Source: CAZHGD01 sp964531735 (lineage in GTDB: Bacteria > Armatimonadota > UBA10988). Taken from it: a stretch of DNA of 32,150 nucleotides. Below the pieces are notes generated by a model. The model worked only from the letters and a program-made list of their open reading frames with translations. It was not told the DNA's origin and made no database searches. The stretch spans positions 1 to 32,150 of the forward strand of contig CAZHGD010000076.1 in the NCBI GenBank assembly GCA_964531735.1, read 5' to 3'. Every line of letters starts with the position of its first letter. Position 1 is the stretch's first letter. Shown in pieces: positions 1 through 8,450 of this stretch. Both the position numbers and the translations under genes were made by a program.

Positions 1-1778
1 CGCCGCGGAACATACCGGGATCTCGCCGGCGACCCGGCGGCCGGCACGGCGGCCCGCAGCTCATGCTCGCGGCCGAACACGTCGACCAGCCGGCCCTCCT
101 GCTCGCCGTACACGGTCGCCGGCAGGATGATGTCGGCCTGCTCGGAGACCGGGCCGACGCACTGTGCCCAGAGCAGCCAAAAGCCGACCGGCGGGCGCTG
201 CGTCGTCGGCGGGCAGCCGAACGAGACCAGCGCCTCGACCGCGTCGGGGCCCTCGAACCAGGTGTCGAAGGGTCGCTCGCCCACCAGGCCAGCCGCGCGA
301 GCGGCGGCGCTGTTGGCGCCCAGCCGGAGCGGCAACACCGCGGCGCCGAGTGAGCGGGCCAGGTCGTCCACCGCCTGGCGCTCGGCCGCCGGCAGACCGG
401 CGCCGTAGATGACCACGGCCGGCGAGTCGGCTGGCCGGAGCTCGTTCAACGGCGCGGCGGTGGGCAGCGTCGGCGAGGTCAGTTGCGCGAAGCGACCCAG
501 ATCACGCGGGCCGGAACCGACGGTGACCAGCGCGGCGCCCTGGCGCACGGCCTGCACGATGGCGGTCTGCACCGGCGTGTGGCTGTACTGCAGGTGGGCG
601 TTGACCAGGACGATCAGGCCGGCTGCGGCGACCGCGTCCAAGCCGCGGCAGTCGGCGTCGGGCAGGTCGTCACGCGCATCCGTATCGACGGGCGTCCGCG
701 GTCCGAACCGCCTGGCCCACTCGGCCACGGCCAGCAGATCGTCGGTGAGCAGGTCGCGCGAGGCCCAGACGCCGACCCGGGCCGCCGTCAGGCAGGCCGC
801 GGCGAGCGCGGTGGCCTCGTCCCAAGAGACGGGGACCAGGCGTCCGTGGCGGCGCACCAACGGTGTGGTCACGCGGGTCTCGGCCCAGGCCAACTCGACC
901 GGGGCGAACCGGCCCTTGGCGCAGAGCTGCTCGCGGCCGGTGGGGCGCGAGCCGATGATCTGGCCGTCGAGCGTGCCGAGAGTCACCGCGCAACCGAGTG
1001 AACACAGGCCGCAAGTGGTCTCGACCGTCGCCGTCGGCCGGCCGACCCACTTGTTGACGCGCTCGGAGAGGGAGCCGGTGGGGCACACATCGAGGCAGGT
1101 GCCGCAGAACTGGCAGGTGGTCTGGAGCCGCGGCACGTCGCCGCTCGTCGCCACCACGGTGTGCTCGCCGCGAGCCTGCAACTCGATGGCCGCGGCGCCC
1201 CGCAGCTCTTCACAGGCGCGCGTGCAACGCCCGCACAGAATGCACAGGTTCGGGTCGACGTCGATGAACGGGTTGCGGCGGTCGACGGGCAGGCCCCGGT
1301 ACTCGACCGGCAGCGGCATCTCGTCGAGTCCGACGAGCTCGACCACGTCCTGCAGTTCGCACTGCTGGTCATTGGGGCAGAACCGGCAGCCGGTGATCGC
1401 GCCGGAGCGGCGCGCGTGGCAGCCGTGGTGGTCGATGCACTCATCGGCATGGAGGCACATCAGGCAGCCGGTGGGGTGCTTGCTCAGCAGCAGCGCCAGC
1501 GTCGTGCGCCGCAGCGCTTGCACCGGCTCGGTGCGCGTGTGGACGACGGCGCCGGCACTGGCTTGCAGCGTGCAAGCGGTGGGGTAGCCGCGGACGCCCT
1601 CCACCTCGACCACGCACAGGCGGCAGCCGCCGAACGGCGCAATCGCCGGATGGGCGCACAGCCTCGGGATCGTGATGCCATGGGCATCGGCCACCTGCAG
1701 GATGGTCTGGCCAGGCTCGAAGGCACAGCACAGGTTGTCGATCGTCACGGTCCGACTGTCGGTCTGGGCGGCGCTCAC
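1..1778 (-). CDS. NuoG/FdhA-like multi-cluster iron-sulfur protein (partial, C-terminus cut by window edge)
   Basis: Reading from a GTG at 1778, the frame stays open to base 1 (592 codons). GGAG lies 8 nt upstream of the GTG. Order of domains: a plant-type [2Fe-2S] domain (Cys41, 52, 55, 69); a His-Cys segment with two CxxCx5C motifs (Cys105/108/114 and Cys131/134/140, the second followed by ELQD); two [4Fe-4S] ferredoxin motifs (Cys179/182/185/189 and Cys222/225/228/232); a molybdopterin-type [4Fe-4S] motif (Cys256/259/263/286); then a molybdopterin-oxidoreductase fold. This order is that of NuoG, HndD-like and FdhA/FdsA subunits, which pass electrons between NAD(P)H or formate modules and acceptors. 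The stretch where formate dehydrogenases carry the catalytic Cys/Sec shows no such residue in the expected context, so an electron-transfer role is more likely than formate oxidation. Partner genes would lie beyond the left edge. Family is sure; substrate is not. Confidence 0.85.
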   Translation of the reverse strand, partial: MSAAQTDSRTVTIDNLCCAFEPGQTILQVADAHGITIPRLCAHPAIAPFGGCRLCVVEVEGVRGYPTACTLQASAGAVVHTRTEPVQALRRTTLALLLSKHPTGCLMCLHADECIDHHGCHARRSGAITGCRFCPNDQQCELQDVVELVGLDEMPLPVEYRGLPVDRRNPFIDVDPNLCILCGRCTRACEELRGAAAIELQARGEHTVVATSGDVPRLQTTCQFCGTCLDVCPTGSLSERVNKWVGRPTATVETTCGLCSLGCAVTLGTLDGQIIGSRPTGREQLCAKGRFAPVELAWAETRVTTPLVRRHGRLVPVSWDEATALAAACLTAARVGVWASRDLLTDDLLAVAEWARRFGPRTPVDTDARDDLPDADCRGLDAVAAAGLIVLVNAHLQYSHTPVQTAIVQAVRQGAALVTVGSGPRDLGRFAQLTSPTLPTAAPLNELRPADSPAVVIYGAGLPAAERQAVDDLARSLGAAVLPLRLGANSAAARAAGLVGERPFDTWFEGPDAVEALVSFGCPPTTQRPPVGFWLLWAQCVGPVSEQADIILPATVYGEQEGRLVDVFGREHELRAAVPAAGSPARSRYVPR

Positions 1779-1834
1779 ACCGGCTTCTCCGTCCACCACA
1801 AGGTACACCCAACGCTTACGGGTGGGTCGCGGTG

Positions 1835-1864
1835 TTCCCACCGCCGCAGATTGGAGCTTACAAC
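1835..1864 (+). promoter_or_regulatory. Weak candidate promoter for the isomerase-rarA-dehydrogenase unit
   Basis: TTCCCA (1835-1840) and TACAAC (1859-1864), spaced 18 bp, each match 4 of 6 sigma-70 consensus bases. It lies in the 162-bp divergent gap between the NuoG-like gene and the isomerase gene, about 75 bp before the CTG start. No convincing promoter was seen for the opposite strand in this gap. Confidence 0.25.
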
Positions 1865-1940
1865 AAACATACCAGCCGAGCGACCGGGCCAGGGCAGGGA
1901 AAGCCGTCGCGCCGGCGAAGCCGCGACCAGGAGACCGGCG

Positions 1941-2786
1941 CTGAAGATCGCCTATGGGACCTACGCTCTGCCACACCAGAGCTGGGAGGAATCGCTGCCG
2001 CAACTGGCCCGGCTGGGTTACGACGGCGTCGAGCTGTTCTGCGGACCCGAGCACCACGGCGCGCAGGTCGACGCCCTGACGCCGGCCCGACGCGGCGCGG
2101 TGCGCCAGCTCCTCGCTGACCTCGCTCTGGGTACGCCGGCGGTGATGATTGCCGGCAGCCTGTACCACGCCGACGAGGCGGCGCGGACCCAGATGGCCGA
2201 CACGGTGCGCCGAGTGGCGGCGCTGGCGCACGACCTGCAACTCGGCACGCCGCCGGTGCTGGCGGCCGGGCTGGGCGGCCGCACGAGCGACTGGCCGGCG
2301 GTGCGAGGGCAACTGGCCGACTGCCTGCGGGCCTACGGCGAGCTGGCCGAGGCCGAGGACTTCCAGTTGGCCGCCGAAGCCCACTGCGGCGCCGCGATGG
2401 ACCGGTCCGAGCGCATCGTCGGCTTGCTGACCGAGGTGGCGCACCCGCGCGTGCGGTGTCACTTCGACATTGTGCACACCTTCCTGGCCGGCGAAGACGA
2501 AGCGGACGCGGTCCGGGCGGTGCTGCCGTTCACGGCGCATACGCACATCACCGACGCCTGCCGCCACGCGGACGGCCGCATCGACCTCAGGCTGCTCGGC
2601 GACGGCGAGCTGAACACGGTCAAGTACCTGCAGGCGATGCACGAAGGTGGTTGGCGGGACCACATCACGCTCGAAGTCAGCCGTATGCTCTGGGGCCGCC
2701 CCGACTACGACCCGGTGGCCGCTGCCGAGCGGAGCCGCGAGGCCCTGCTGCAAGGCTTTGCCGCCGCCGGCGTGCCGCGAGGCTGA
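1941..2786 (+). CDS. Sugar phosphate isomerase/epimerase-like TIM-barrel protein (xylose isomerase-like / AP endonuclease 2 fold)
   Basis: 281 residues. The product begins with the usual beta-1 strand (KIAYGTYALP), then the LARLGYDGVEL segment typical of the family. Candidate divalent-metal ligands are the Glu in AAEAHCG, the His/Asp in CHFDIVH, the His pair in AHTHITD and the Glu in TLEVSR, which are the four positions this fold uses. Such enzymes isomerise or epimerise free or phosphorylated sugars and related polyols; the substrate cannot be told. The start chosen is a CTG at 1941, preceded by AGGAGA with 6 nt spacing. No ATG or GTG at a sensible position lies in frame: the nearest upstream option is TTG at 1851, the nearest downstream ATG is about 70 codons in, after the first strands. 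The stop is 3 nt before the rarA start, so the two are translationally close. Family call is firm, start is tentative. Confidence 0.82.
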   Translation: MKIAYGTYALPHQSWEESLPQLARLGYDGVELFCGPEHHGAQVDALTPARRGAVRQLLADLALGTPAVMIAGSLYHADEAARTQMADTVRRVAALAHDLQLGTPPVLAAGLGGRTSDWPAVRGQLADCLRAYGELAEAEDFQLAAEAHCGAAMDRSERIVGLLTEVAHPRVRCHFDIVHTFLAGEDEADAVRAVLPFTAHTHITDACRHADGRIDLRLLGDGELNTVKYLQAMHEGGWRDHITLEVSRMLWGRPDYDPVAAAERSREALLQGFAAAGVPRG

Positions 2787-2789
2787 ACG

Positions 2790-4169
2790 GTGAGCCTGTT
2801 CGACCATCTGTCCGACCCCGGCGGCGACGCGCCGCTGGCCGAGCGCATCCGACCGCGCAGCCTCGACGAGTTCGTCGGGCAGGAGGCGATCGTCGGCGCG
2901 GGCGCGGCGCTACGCCGTGAGATTGAGACCGACCGGCTGCGCTCGTGCATCTTCTGGGGCCCGCCGGGCACCGGCAAGACGACGCTGGCGCGCCTGATGG
3001 CGCAGACGACCGGCGCGCAGTTCATCGGCATGTCGGCCGTGTCGGCTGGGGTGAAAGAGATCCGCGAGGCGGTCTCACAGGCGCGCGAGTACCGCCTGCT
3101 CAAGGGCCGGCGCACGGTCCTGTTCCTCGACGAGATCCACCGGTTCAACAAGGCGCAGCAGGATGCCCTCCTGCCGCATGTCGAGGATGGCACGCTGACG
3201 CTGATCGGAGCCACCACCGAGAACCCGAGCTTCGAGGTCAACGCGGCGCTGCTGTCGCGTTCGACCGTCTATGTGTTGTCCTCGCTGACGCCCGAGCACC
3301 TGGCGGCGATTGTGCGGCGTGCGCTGACCGATGCCGAGCACGGCCTGGGGCTGCCGGCGGAGTGCCTGAGCGACGAGGCGCTGGCGCATCTGGTGCGGGC
3401 CGGTGACGGTGATGCGCGCGCGACGCTGAACGCTCTGGAGGCCGCGGTGGCGTTGGCCGGTGGGCCGGGCGCCACCATCGACCTGGCCGCCGCCGAAGCG
3501 GCGACGCAGCAGCGCGCCTTGCGCTACGACAAGGGCGGCGACCAGCACTACGACCTGATCTCGGCGCTGCACAAGTCGATCCGCGGCAGCGATCCCGATG
3601 CCGCGCTGTATTGGCTGGCCCGGATGATGGAGGCCGGCGAGGACCCGCTGTACCTGGCGCGGCGGCTGATCCGCATGGCCGTTGAGGATATCGGTCTGGC
3701 GGCCCCGCCGGCGCTGTCTATTGCCGTCGCCGCGCGCGACGCTTATCATATGCTCGGTAGCCCCGAAGGCGATCTGGCGTTGGCGGAGTGCGCGGTGTAT
3801 CTGGCCGTGGCCCCCAAGTCGAACAGTATCGAGACCGGCTGGCTGGCGGCGCGGCAGGCTGCCCGCGAGCACGGCGCCCTGCCGGTGCCGCTCCACCTGC
3901 GCAACGCGCCGACCGGCCTGATGAAGGACCTGGGCTACAGCGCCGGCTATCGGTACGCCCACGACTACGAGGGCGCCCTGGTCGAGCAGCAGCACCTGCC
4001 GGACCAGTTGGTCGGCCGCAGCTACTACCAGCCGACCGACCACGGCGCCGAGGCGAAGATTGCTGAGCGGCTGGCGGCCTGGCGGCGTGAGCTCGCCGAA
4101 CGCGGCGAGGATGGGGTACGCGCGAGCGATGAACACGAACGGCCCGGCGGAGACGCCGGCGGCGACTAA
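2790..4169 (+). CDS. rarA: Replication-associated recombination protein A (RarA/MgsA, AAA+ ATPase)
   Basis: 459 residues, full length for the family. Walker A GPPGTGKT is at 57-64, Walker B LFLDEIHRF at 111-119, sensor 1 GATTEN at 140-145, and the arginine finger is the Arg of LLSR near 157. The C-terminal half has the MgsA/WHIP-like tetramerisation region, with GSDPDAALYWLARM and AVEDIGLA, typical of RarA. RarA acts at stalled replication forks with RecA, SSB and the replisome in the cytoplasm. The GTG start at 2790 is 3 nt after the isomerase stop, so co-translation with that gene is likely. The 3' end overlaps the next gene by 41 nt. Pairing with a sugar isomerase and a dehydrogenase has no obvious functional logic; it is probably just operon packing. 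Confidence 0.96.
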   Translation: MSLFDHLSDPGGDAPLAERIRPRSLDEFVGQEAIVGAGAALRREIETDRLRSCIFWGPPGTGKTTLARLMAQTTGAQFIGMSAVSAGVKEIREAVSQAREYRLLKGRRTVLFLDEIHRFNKAQQDALLPHVEDGTLTLIGATTENPSFEVNAALLSRSTVYVLSSLTPEHLAAIVRRALTDAEHGLGLPAECLSDEALAHLVRAGDGDARATLNALEAAVALAGGPGATIDLAAAEAATQQRALRYDKGGDQHYDLISALHKSIRGSDPDAALYWLARMMEAGEDPLYLARRLIRMAVEDIGLAAPPALSIAVAARDAYHMLGSPEGDLALAECAVYLAVAPKSNSIETGWLAARQAAREHGALPVPLHLRNAPTGLMKDLGYSAGYRYAHDYEGALVEQQHLPDQLVGRSYYQPTDHGAEAKIAERLAAWRRELAERGEDGVRASDEHERPGGDAGGD

Positions 4170-5151
4170 GGCCCCGGCCCGCGCCCTCGGGCGACACGGG
4201 CACCACCTGCTGCTCCTGACGCGGCTCGGCGACCAGCAACTGGCGCGGCTGCAGGAGGCGGTGGCCACCAACCCCAAAGCGGTGCTCAGCCGCGATGCGT
4301 CCGCCGCGGCCGAAGTCGGTCAACCGGTCACCGCCATCATCGGCGGCCCACCACCCGAGTTGCTCGAGCACCTGCACCACGTCGAGTGGGTGCAACTGCG
4401 CGCCGACTGTCTGGAAGCCTGGTGCAGTTGCCTCCACGCACTGCACGACCGTGGCGTCACCGTGACGCGAACCTGTGGGTCATACAACGACACGGTGCCC
4501 GACCATGCCATGATGCTGACGCTGGCGTTGGCCCGTGGCGTGCCCACGCTGGTCCGGCGTCAGCAGCGCCACGCTTGGAAAGACGGCGAACTCGACACGC
4601 TGATTCTCGGCGGCGCCACGATGGTCGTGGTCGGGCTCGGCCACATCGGCCGCGAGGTGGCCAAGCGCGCCGAGGCGTTCGGCCTGCGCGTGGTGGCGGT
4701 CGACCCGCAGCCGGAGTCCGTGCCGGCTGCGGTGCAGACGGTGGTGCCGCCGGCGAAGCTGGGTGAGGTGGTGTCCGAAGCCGACATCCTGCTGCTGACC
4801 GTACCGGCCAAGGCCGACACCGTGGGGCTGATTGGCCGCGAGATGCTGGCCCGTATGAAGCCCACGGCCTACTTGGTCAACGTGGGGCGCGGGGCGGTGG
4901 TCGACACCGCCGCTCTGGTCGAGGCCCTGGACCAGGACACCATCGCCGGCGCGGCCCTCGACGTGGTCGACCCGTCACCGCTGCCGGACGGCCACCCGCT
5001 GTGGGATCATCCGCGCGTGCTGCTCACTTGCCACACCGCGCAGCGCGGCAGCCGGTTTGCCGAGACGCAACTCGGCGTCATCCTCGCCAACGTGCGCCGC
5101 TATGTGAACGGTGAGGACCTGCTCCACGTGGTGCAGCCGGGCGACTGGTAG
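4129..5151 (+). CDS. D-isomer-specific 2-hydroxyacid dehydrogenase, NAD(P)-binding
   Basis: 340 residues from ATG 4129, preceded by GGGGTA about 10 nt upstream; an in-frame ATG at 4111 is possible but has no spaced ribosome site. The Rossmann motif GLGHIG is at 169-174, followed by the Asp (VVAVD, 192) that usually marks NAD(H) preference. The catalytic Arg sits in NVGRGAVVD (Arg254) and the catalytic His in TCHTA (His302). The position normally held by the catalytic Glu (DVxE) is Asp281, within DVVDPSPLP. These enzymes reduce 2-oxoacids to D-2-hydroxyacids or run the reverse (glycerate, phosphoglycerate, lactate and so on). There is no ACT domain, so it is not a regulated SerA. The N-terminal 20 residues are Ala/Pro-rich and lie over the rarA 3' end. 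The substrate is unknown. Confidence 0.88.
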   Translation: MNTNGPAETPAATKAPARALGRHGHHLLLLTRLGDQQLARLQEAVATNPKAVLSRDASAAAEVGQPVTAIIGGPPPELLEHLHHVEWVQLRADCLEAWCSCLHALHDRGVTVTRTCGSYNDTVPDHAMMLTLALARGVPTLVRRQQRHAWKDGELDTLILGGATMVVVGLGHIGREVAKRAEAFGLRVVAVDPQPESVPAAVQTVVPPAKLGEVVSEADILLLTVPAKADTVGLIGREMLARMKPTAYLVNVGRGAVVDTAALVEALDQDTIAGAALDVVDPSPLPDGHPLWDHPRVLLTCHTAQRGSRFAETQLGVILANVRRYVNGEDLLHVVQPGDW

Positions 5152-5196
5152 GGCGGCTCGCCGCCATGTCCATCGCGGCAGCCGGGCGCTCGGAGC

Positions 5197-8079
5197 CTAT
5201 CGGGCGCTGGTCAGCTCCGCCAGCGCCTCGAGGATCTCGATCCGCACCCGGTCCTGCACCGTGCGGTCCTTGGTCTCGCTCCATTGGTAGTTGTTGCCCT
5301 GCTCGCCGGCGAGCACGCGGGCCGGACCCGTGGCCAGCAGTTCCTTCGCCTTGGCCAGCCGACCAGCGGCGGCGCCTTGCTGTGCCAACTCCGCCACGCG
5401 GGCCTGAAGCATCACCAGGTACTCGTAGTCCTGCACGCCCTCGCGGATGGCCTCCATGTACTTCGACGTGGTGACGCTCGTCGCGTCGAGATACGACGGG
5501 CAGTACGGGCCGTTGCCGCGCGCCGCGTACTCGTTCCAGCACGAGACGCCGCCGCTGTCGCCGAAGGCCCAGAAGCAGGAGCCTTTGGCCCCGATCGCAA
5601 AGCAGTGCCATTGCTGCAACAGGTAGAACGAGAAGGGGTCGAAGCTGCGCGCCGGACCGTCGGCGTTGTACATCCAGAGCGTCTTGCCACGGTCGCGCTG
5701 TTCGGTGAACATCCGGCGGTACCAGTCGGGCATGGCCAGGAACGGGCTGCGGTACGGGCACAGCACGTCGACGGCGGCGAACATCTCCTGCGGCGTCTGC
5801 GCCTCGCTGGGCTGCGGGTCTTCCCAGGTCACGAACTCGGGCACCGCGGCCTTGATGGCCTTGGCCCAGGGCACGATGATGTCGTACTTGTCCTTGGCGC
5901 CTGGTTCGTCATAGATCAGCAGGCCGAGCTGCGCCGGCTTGACGCCCAACTCGATCAGGTGCCGGCGCCAGAAGCGCATCCAGTTGCCGACCTTCAGATC
6001 GAACCGCGGCGTACCCATCTTCTCCCCGTCGAAGCTCTCGCCCACCGCCAGGAACACCATGTACATCTTCGCGTCCGGCCAGGTCCGCTGCCACCGGTCG
6101 AACCGGCTCGTGTCACCGCTCTTCACGCTCCCGTCGGCGCTGAAGGTGACCGGCTGGAGCACGCTGGAGCTGGCCCACGGCGCATTGACGTAGTGCTCTT
6201 TGAGATGCGCGATCACCGCCTCCCGGTTGCCCGGCGTGATGCCGTACATGCTGTCGGCGTCGGTGTAGTCCCAGCCGCCGAGACACAAGCTGGTCTGCTC
6301 GGGGAAGCGCAGCGGATAGACCTTCAGGTGCAGGGGCACGGACAGCGGCCGGCCGCCGACCGGCTCCAGCTCGATGGCCCCTTCGTGGGTCTTGGCCGGC
6401 AGGCGGTCGGGGCGGAAGCTCAGCCACACCTGCCGCGTCATCCCCGGCGGCACGGTGACGGTGTAGGCGCCGGCGGCGGCCCGGAGTTCGGGCAGTGCTG
6501 CCGTCACGGCCACAAAGCGGCGGGTGCCCACGGTGAGCGCTTCGTACACCCGCGCATACGCTGGGTTGGTGCCACCCGGCAGACCGACCAGGCGCAGCCG
6601 CACCGGCAGCGGGTCGGTGCCGGCGTTGGTCAGGTTGACCACGCCCGCGCGCCACTCGTTGTTCATCGTGGCGACGGTCACCGCGGGCGGCTCGGCGGTG
6701 ATCGGCTCTTCCGACGGCTCGAGCATGTCCCACCGGCACTTGGTCCACACGCGCAGCGCCGGCTTGCCTTGGGCTCGCCAGACCGCCGCCTGCAGCTGGA
6801 AGATCGCGGCCTCAAGGGGGTTGACGGGCAACACCGCGCGGAAGCCGGCCATGTCGGCCGGGGCTTCGAAGTCGGTGATGTCGCGCGCGAGCCGGTCGGC
6901 TTCCGCGGTGAGCGGGGCGCGAGCGTCCGCCGGGGTCGCCGCCAGATCGGCCCGCACCGCGGCCAGATCGCGTTCGAACTGCGCGCGCAGCAGGTCGCTG
7001 AGCAGCGTCTGCCGCATCCGCGCGGCCGGGTCGGCGAACGCTTGGCCGGCATACGGCTGCTGAAGCAGCGCGTCGTCGCCGCGGTAGATCTCGATCTCAT
7101 CGACAAATACGAATGAGTTGTCGGCCGGCTCGACATACAGGCAGACGTAGCGTCCATGCGTCTGAAGCTGGTCGGTCCACAGCCGGCGGATGGCGTACTG
7201 GCCGTAGTCGGGCAGGTTGTGGTGCACCGCATTCAGCCGCACCAGGTTGCCCACATCGTGCCACTGCTTCCCGTCCGGGCTGACCAGCACGTAGATGCGG
7301 CTCGGCCACCGCACCCCGGCGATGCCGGCGGCGGTGTTGTACGAGACGCCCTTGATGGGGCTGTCGGCGCCCAGGTCGATGGTGATGAACACCGGGTTGT
7401 TGCCCCAGCCCACGGTGCTCTTTCGGGTCCAGAAATGGCCCTGCGTGTAGACCCCGTCGGTGAGCTGGATCTTGTCGTCCGGGTCCAGGCACAGACTGTA
7501 GTTCGGCGCCGGGCTCATGGTGTAGGGCCGCTTGAGCGCCAGGTTCGGGCCCAGGTCGGGGAACGGCCCTTCCACCTCGGCCACCGCCGGCTGCACCGAC
7601 ACCGACGCGATGCGCACCTGGCCGGCCAGCGACGCCCGTCCCTGCTGGTGCCCGACGTCGCCCCAGAGCTCCAGTCCGACGTCGGCGCTGGCGGGCCTGA
7701 AGGTGACCGAGTAGTTGGCCCACTTGCCAGCAGCCGGCACGCTCAGCCGCGCCAACTCGGTGTTGGTCGCCAGGTCGAGCACCCGCACCACCGGGCTCAG
7801 CGGGCCGTCCGACTGCGCCACGACCTGCAGCTTGTAGGTCACACTCGGGGTCATGTAGTCGCAGCGCACGCGCACCGCTCCGGCGACGCCAGCCGGGCCG
7901 TTGAACAGCAGGCACGGCGCCCCATTCGGCCCCTGGTCAGCCGAACGCGACCAGGCGGCGCCGTCGGGCAATGTCCAGCCCGTGGTGTCCTTGGCGAGAC
8001 CGCCGTTGGCCACCATCTCCGCGGCGGTGACCGCGGTCAGTGGCATCAGGCACAGCAGCAACGCCAGGCGGCACTTCAT
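5197..8079 (-). CDS. Secreted multidomain GH123/DUF4091-type protein with N-terminal carbohydrate-binding and discoidin-like domains
   Basis: 960 residues. The signal peptide is about residues 1-20 (MKCRLALLLCLMPLTAVTAA). A jelly-roll, CBM4/9-like domain covers about 25-165. An F5/8 type C (discoidin-like) domain covers about 178-345, with NLALKRPY at its start and VDEIEIY near its end. A helical spacer (350-430) and a beta domain (about 450-590) precede a TIM-barrel-like region with IYDEP at 722-726, where adjacent Asp724-Glu725 match the acid pair used by GH123 enzymes. The C-terminus has the DUF4091 signature REGVQDYEYL (about 879-888). GH123 enzymes are N-acetylgalactosaminidases using substrate-assisted catalysis; other DUF4091 proteins are uncharacterised, so the substrate here is unknown. 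GGAG is 7 nt before the ATG. The gene is convergent with the dehydrogenase gene (45 bp gap). A second DUF4091 protein is at 12713-15784. Confidence 0.88.
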   Translation of the reverse strand: MKCRLALLLCLMPLTAVTAAEMVANGGLAKDTTGWTLPDGAAWSRSADQGPNGAPCLLFNGPAGVAGAVRVRCDYMTPSVTYKLQVVAQSDGPLSPVVRVLDLATNTELARLSVPAAGKWANYSVTFRPASADVGLELWGDVGHQQGRASLAGQVRIASVSVQPAVAEVEGPFPDLGPNLALKRPYTMSPAPNYSLCLDPDDKIQLTDGVYTQGHFWTRKSTVGWGNNPVFITIDLGADSPIKGVSYNTAAGIAGVRWPSRIYVLVSPDGKQWHDVGNLVRLNAVHHNLPDYGQYAIRRLWTDQLQTHGRYVCLYVEPADNSFVFVDEIEIYRGDDALLQQPYAGQAFADPAARMRQTLLSDLLRAQFERDLAAVRADLAATPADARAPLTAEADRLARDITDFEAPADMAGFRAVLPVNPLEAAIFQLQAAVWRAQGKPALRVWTKCRWDMLEPSEEPITAEPPAVTVATMNNEWRAGVVNLTNAGTDPLPVRLRLVGLPGGTNPAYARVYEALTVGTRRFVAVTAALPELRAAAGAYTVTVPPGMTRQVWLSFRPDRLPAKTHEGAIELEPVGGRPLSVPLHLKVYPLRFPEQTSLCLGGWDYTDADSMYGITPGNREAVIAHLKEHYVNAPWASSSVLQPVTFSADGSVKSGDTSRFDRWQRTWPDAKMYMVFLAVGESFDGEKMGTPRFDLKVGNWMRFWRRHLIELGVKPAQLGLLIYDEPGAKDKYDIIVPWAKAIKAAVPEFVTWEDPQPSEAQTPQEMFAAVDVLCPYRSPFLAMPDWYRRMFTEQRDRGKTLWMYNADGPARSFDPFSFYLLQQWHCFAIGAKGSCFWAFGDSGGVSCWNEYAARGNGPYCPSYLDATSVTTSKYMEAIREGVQDYEYLVMLQARVAELAQQGAAAGRLAKAKELLATGPARVLAGEQGNNYQWSETKDRTVQDRVRIEILEALAELTSAR

Positions 8080-8187
8080 GAGCCAACTCCGGTGGGCGCC
8101 ATGCGGGCTGGCGCAAGCGGTGGTTGGTCAGGGCGAGCGAGGGTCCTTCAGGGCGAAGAGCACGCAGCGAGCACCGGCGTGCAGGGC

Positions 8188-8237
8188 GGGCTGTTGCCCA
8201 CCGTTCGGCTGGGCGGTGTAGTGGTGGGCAACAGCCC
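8188..8237. repeat. Perfect 15-bp inverted repeat, 20-nt loop
   Basis: GGGCTGTTGCCCACC (8188-8202) is answered by its exact complement GGTGGGCAACAGCCC (8223-8237). After one mismatch, three more G-C pairs extend the stem outward (8184-8186 with 8239-8241). No T-tract follows on either side, so it is not a classical terminator. It may be a transcribed hairpin, a protein-binding palindrome or a repetitive element. Confidence 0.7.
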
Positions 8238-8350
8238 ACCCGTGCACATTGTCCTGTGCTGTCTGACCGCGCGAACGACAGCGACGGGAGCCGGGACGGA
8301 CCGTGCCCACTCTGGACCGCCGAACCGCGGTTGGGCTACGTGCGGACCGG

Positions 8351-8450
8351 CCCGTCCGGCGGACCCGCACGGGCCGCCGCGTCAATCAATGGGTCCTGGC
8401 CCCTTTATGCGAGAAAGCTGGCCTGACCCGCCCGTCCGGCGGATCCGCAC
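8351..8450 (+). repeat. 20-bp direct repeat, 80 bp apart
   Basis: CCCGTCCGGCGGACCCGCAC at 8351-8370 recurs at 8431-8450 with one change (GGATCC for GGACCC). The first copy is followed by a copy of the GGGTCC palindromic repeat at 8384, and the second by the next repeats at 8477, which suggests that a larger unit was duplicated and has since decayed. Confidence 0.65.
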
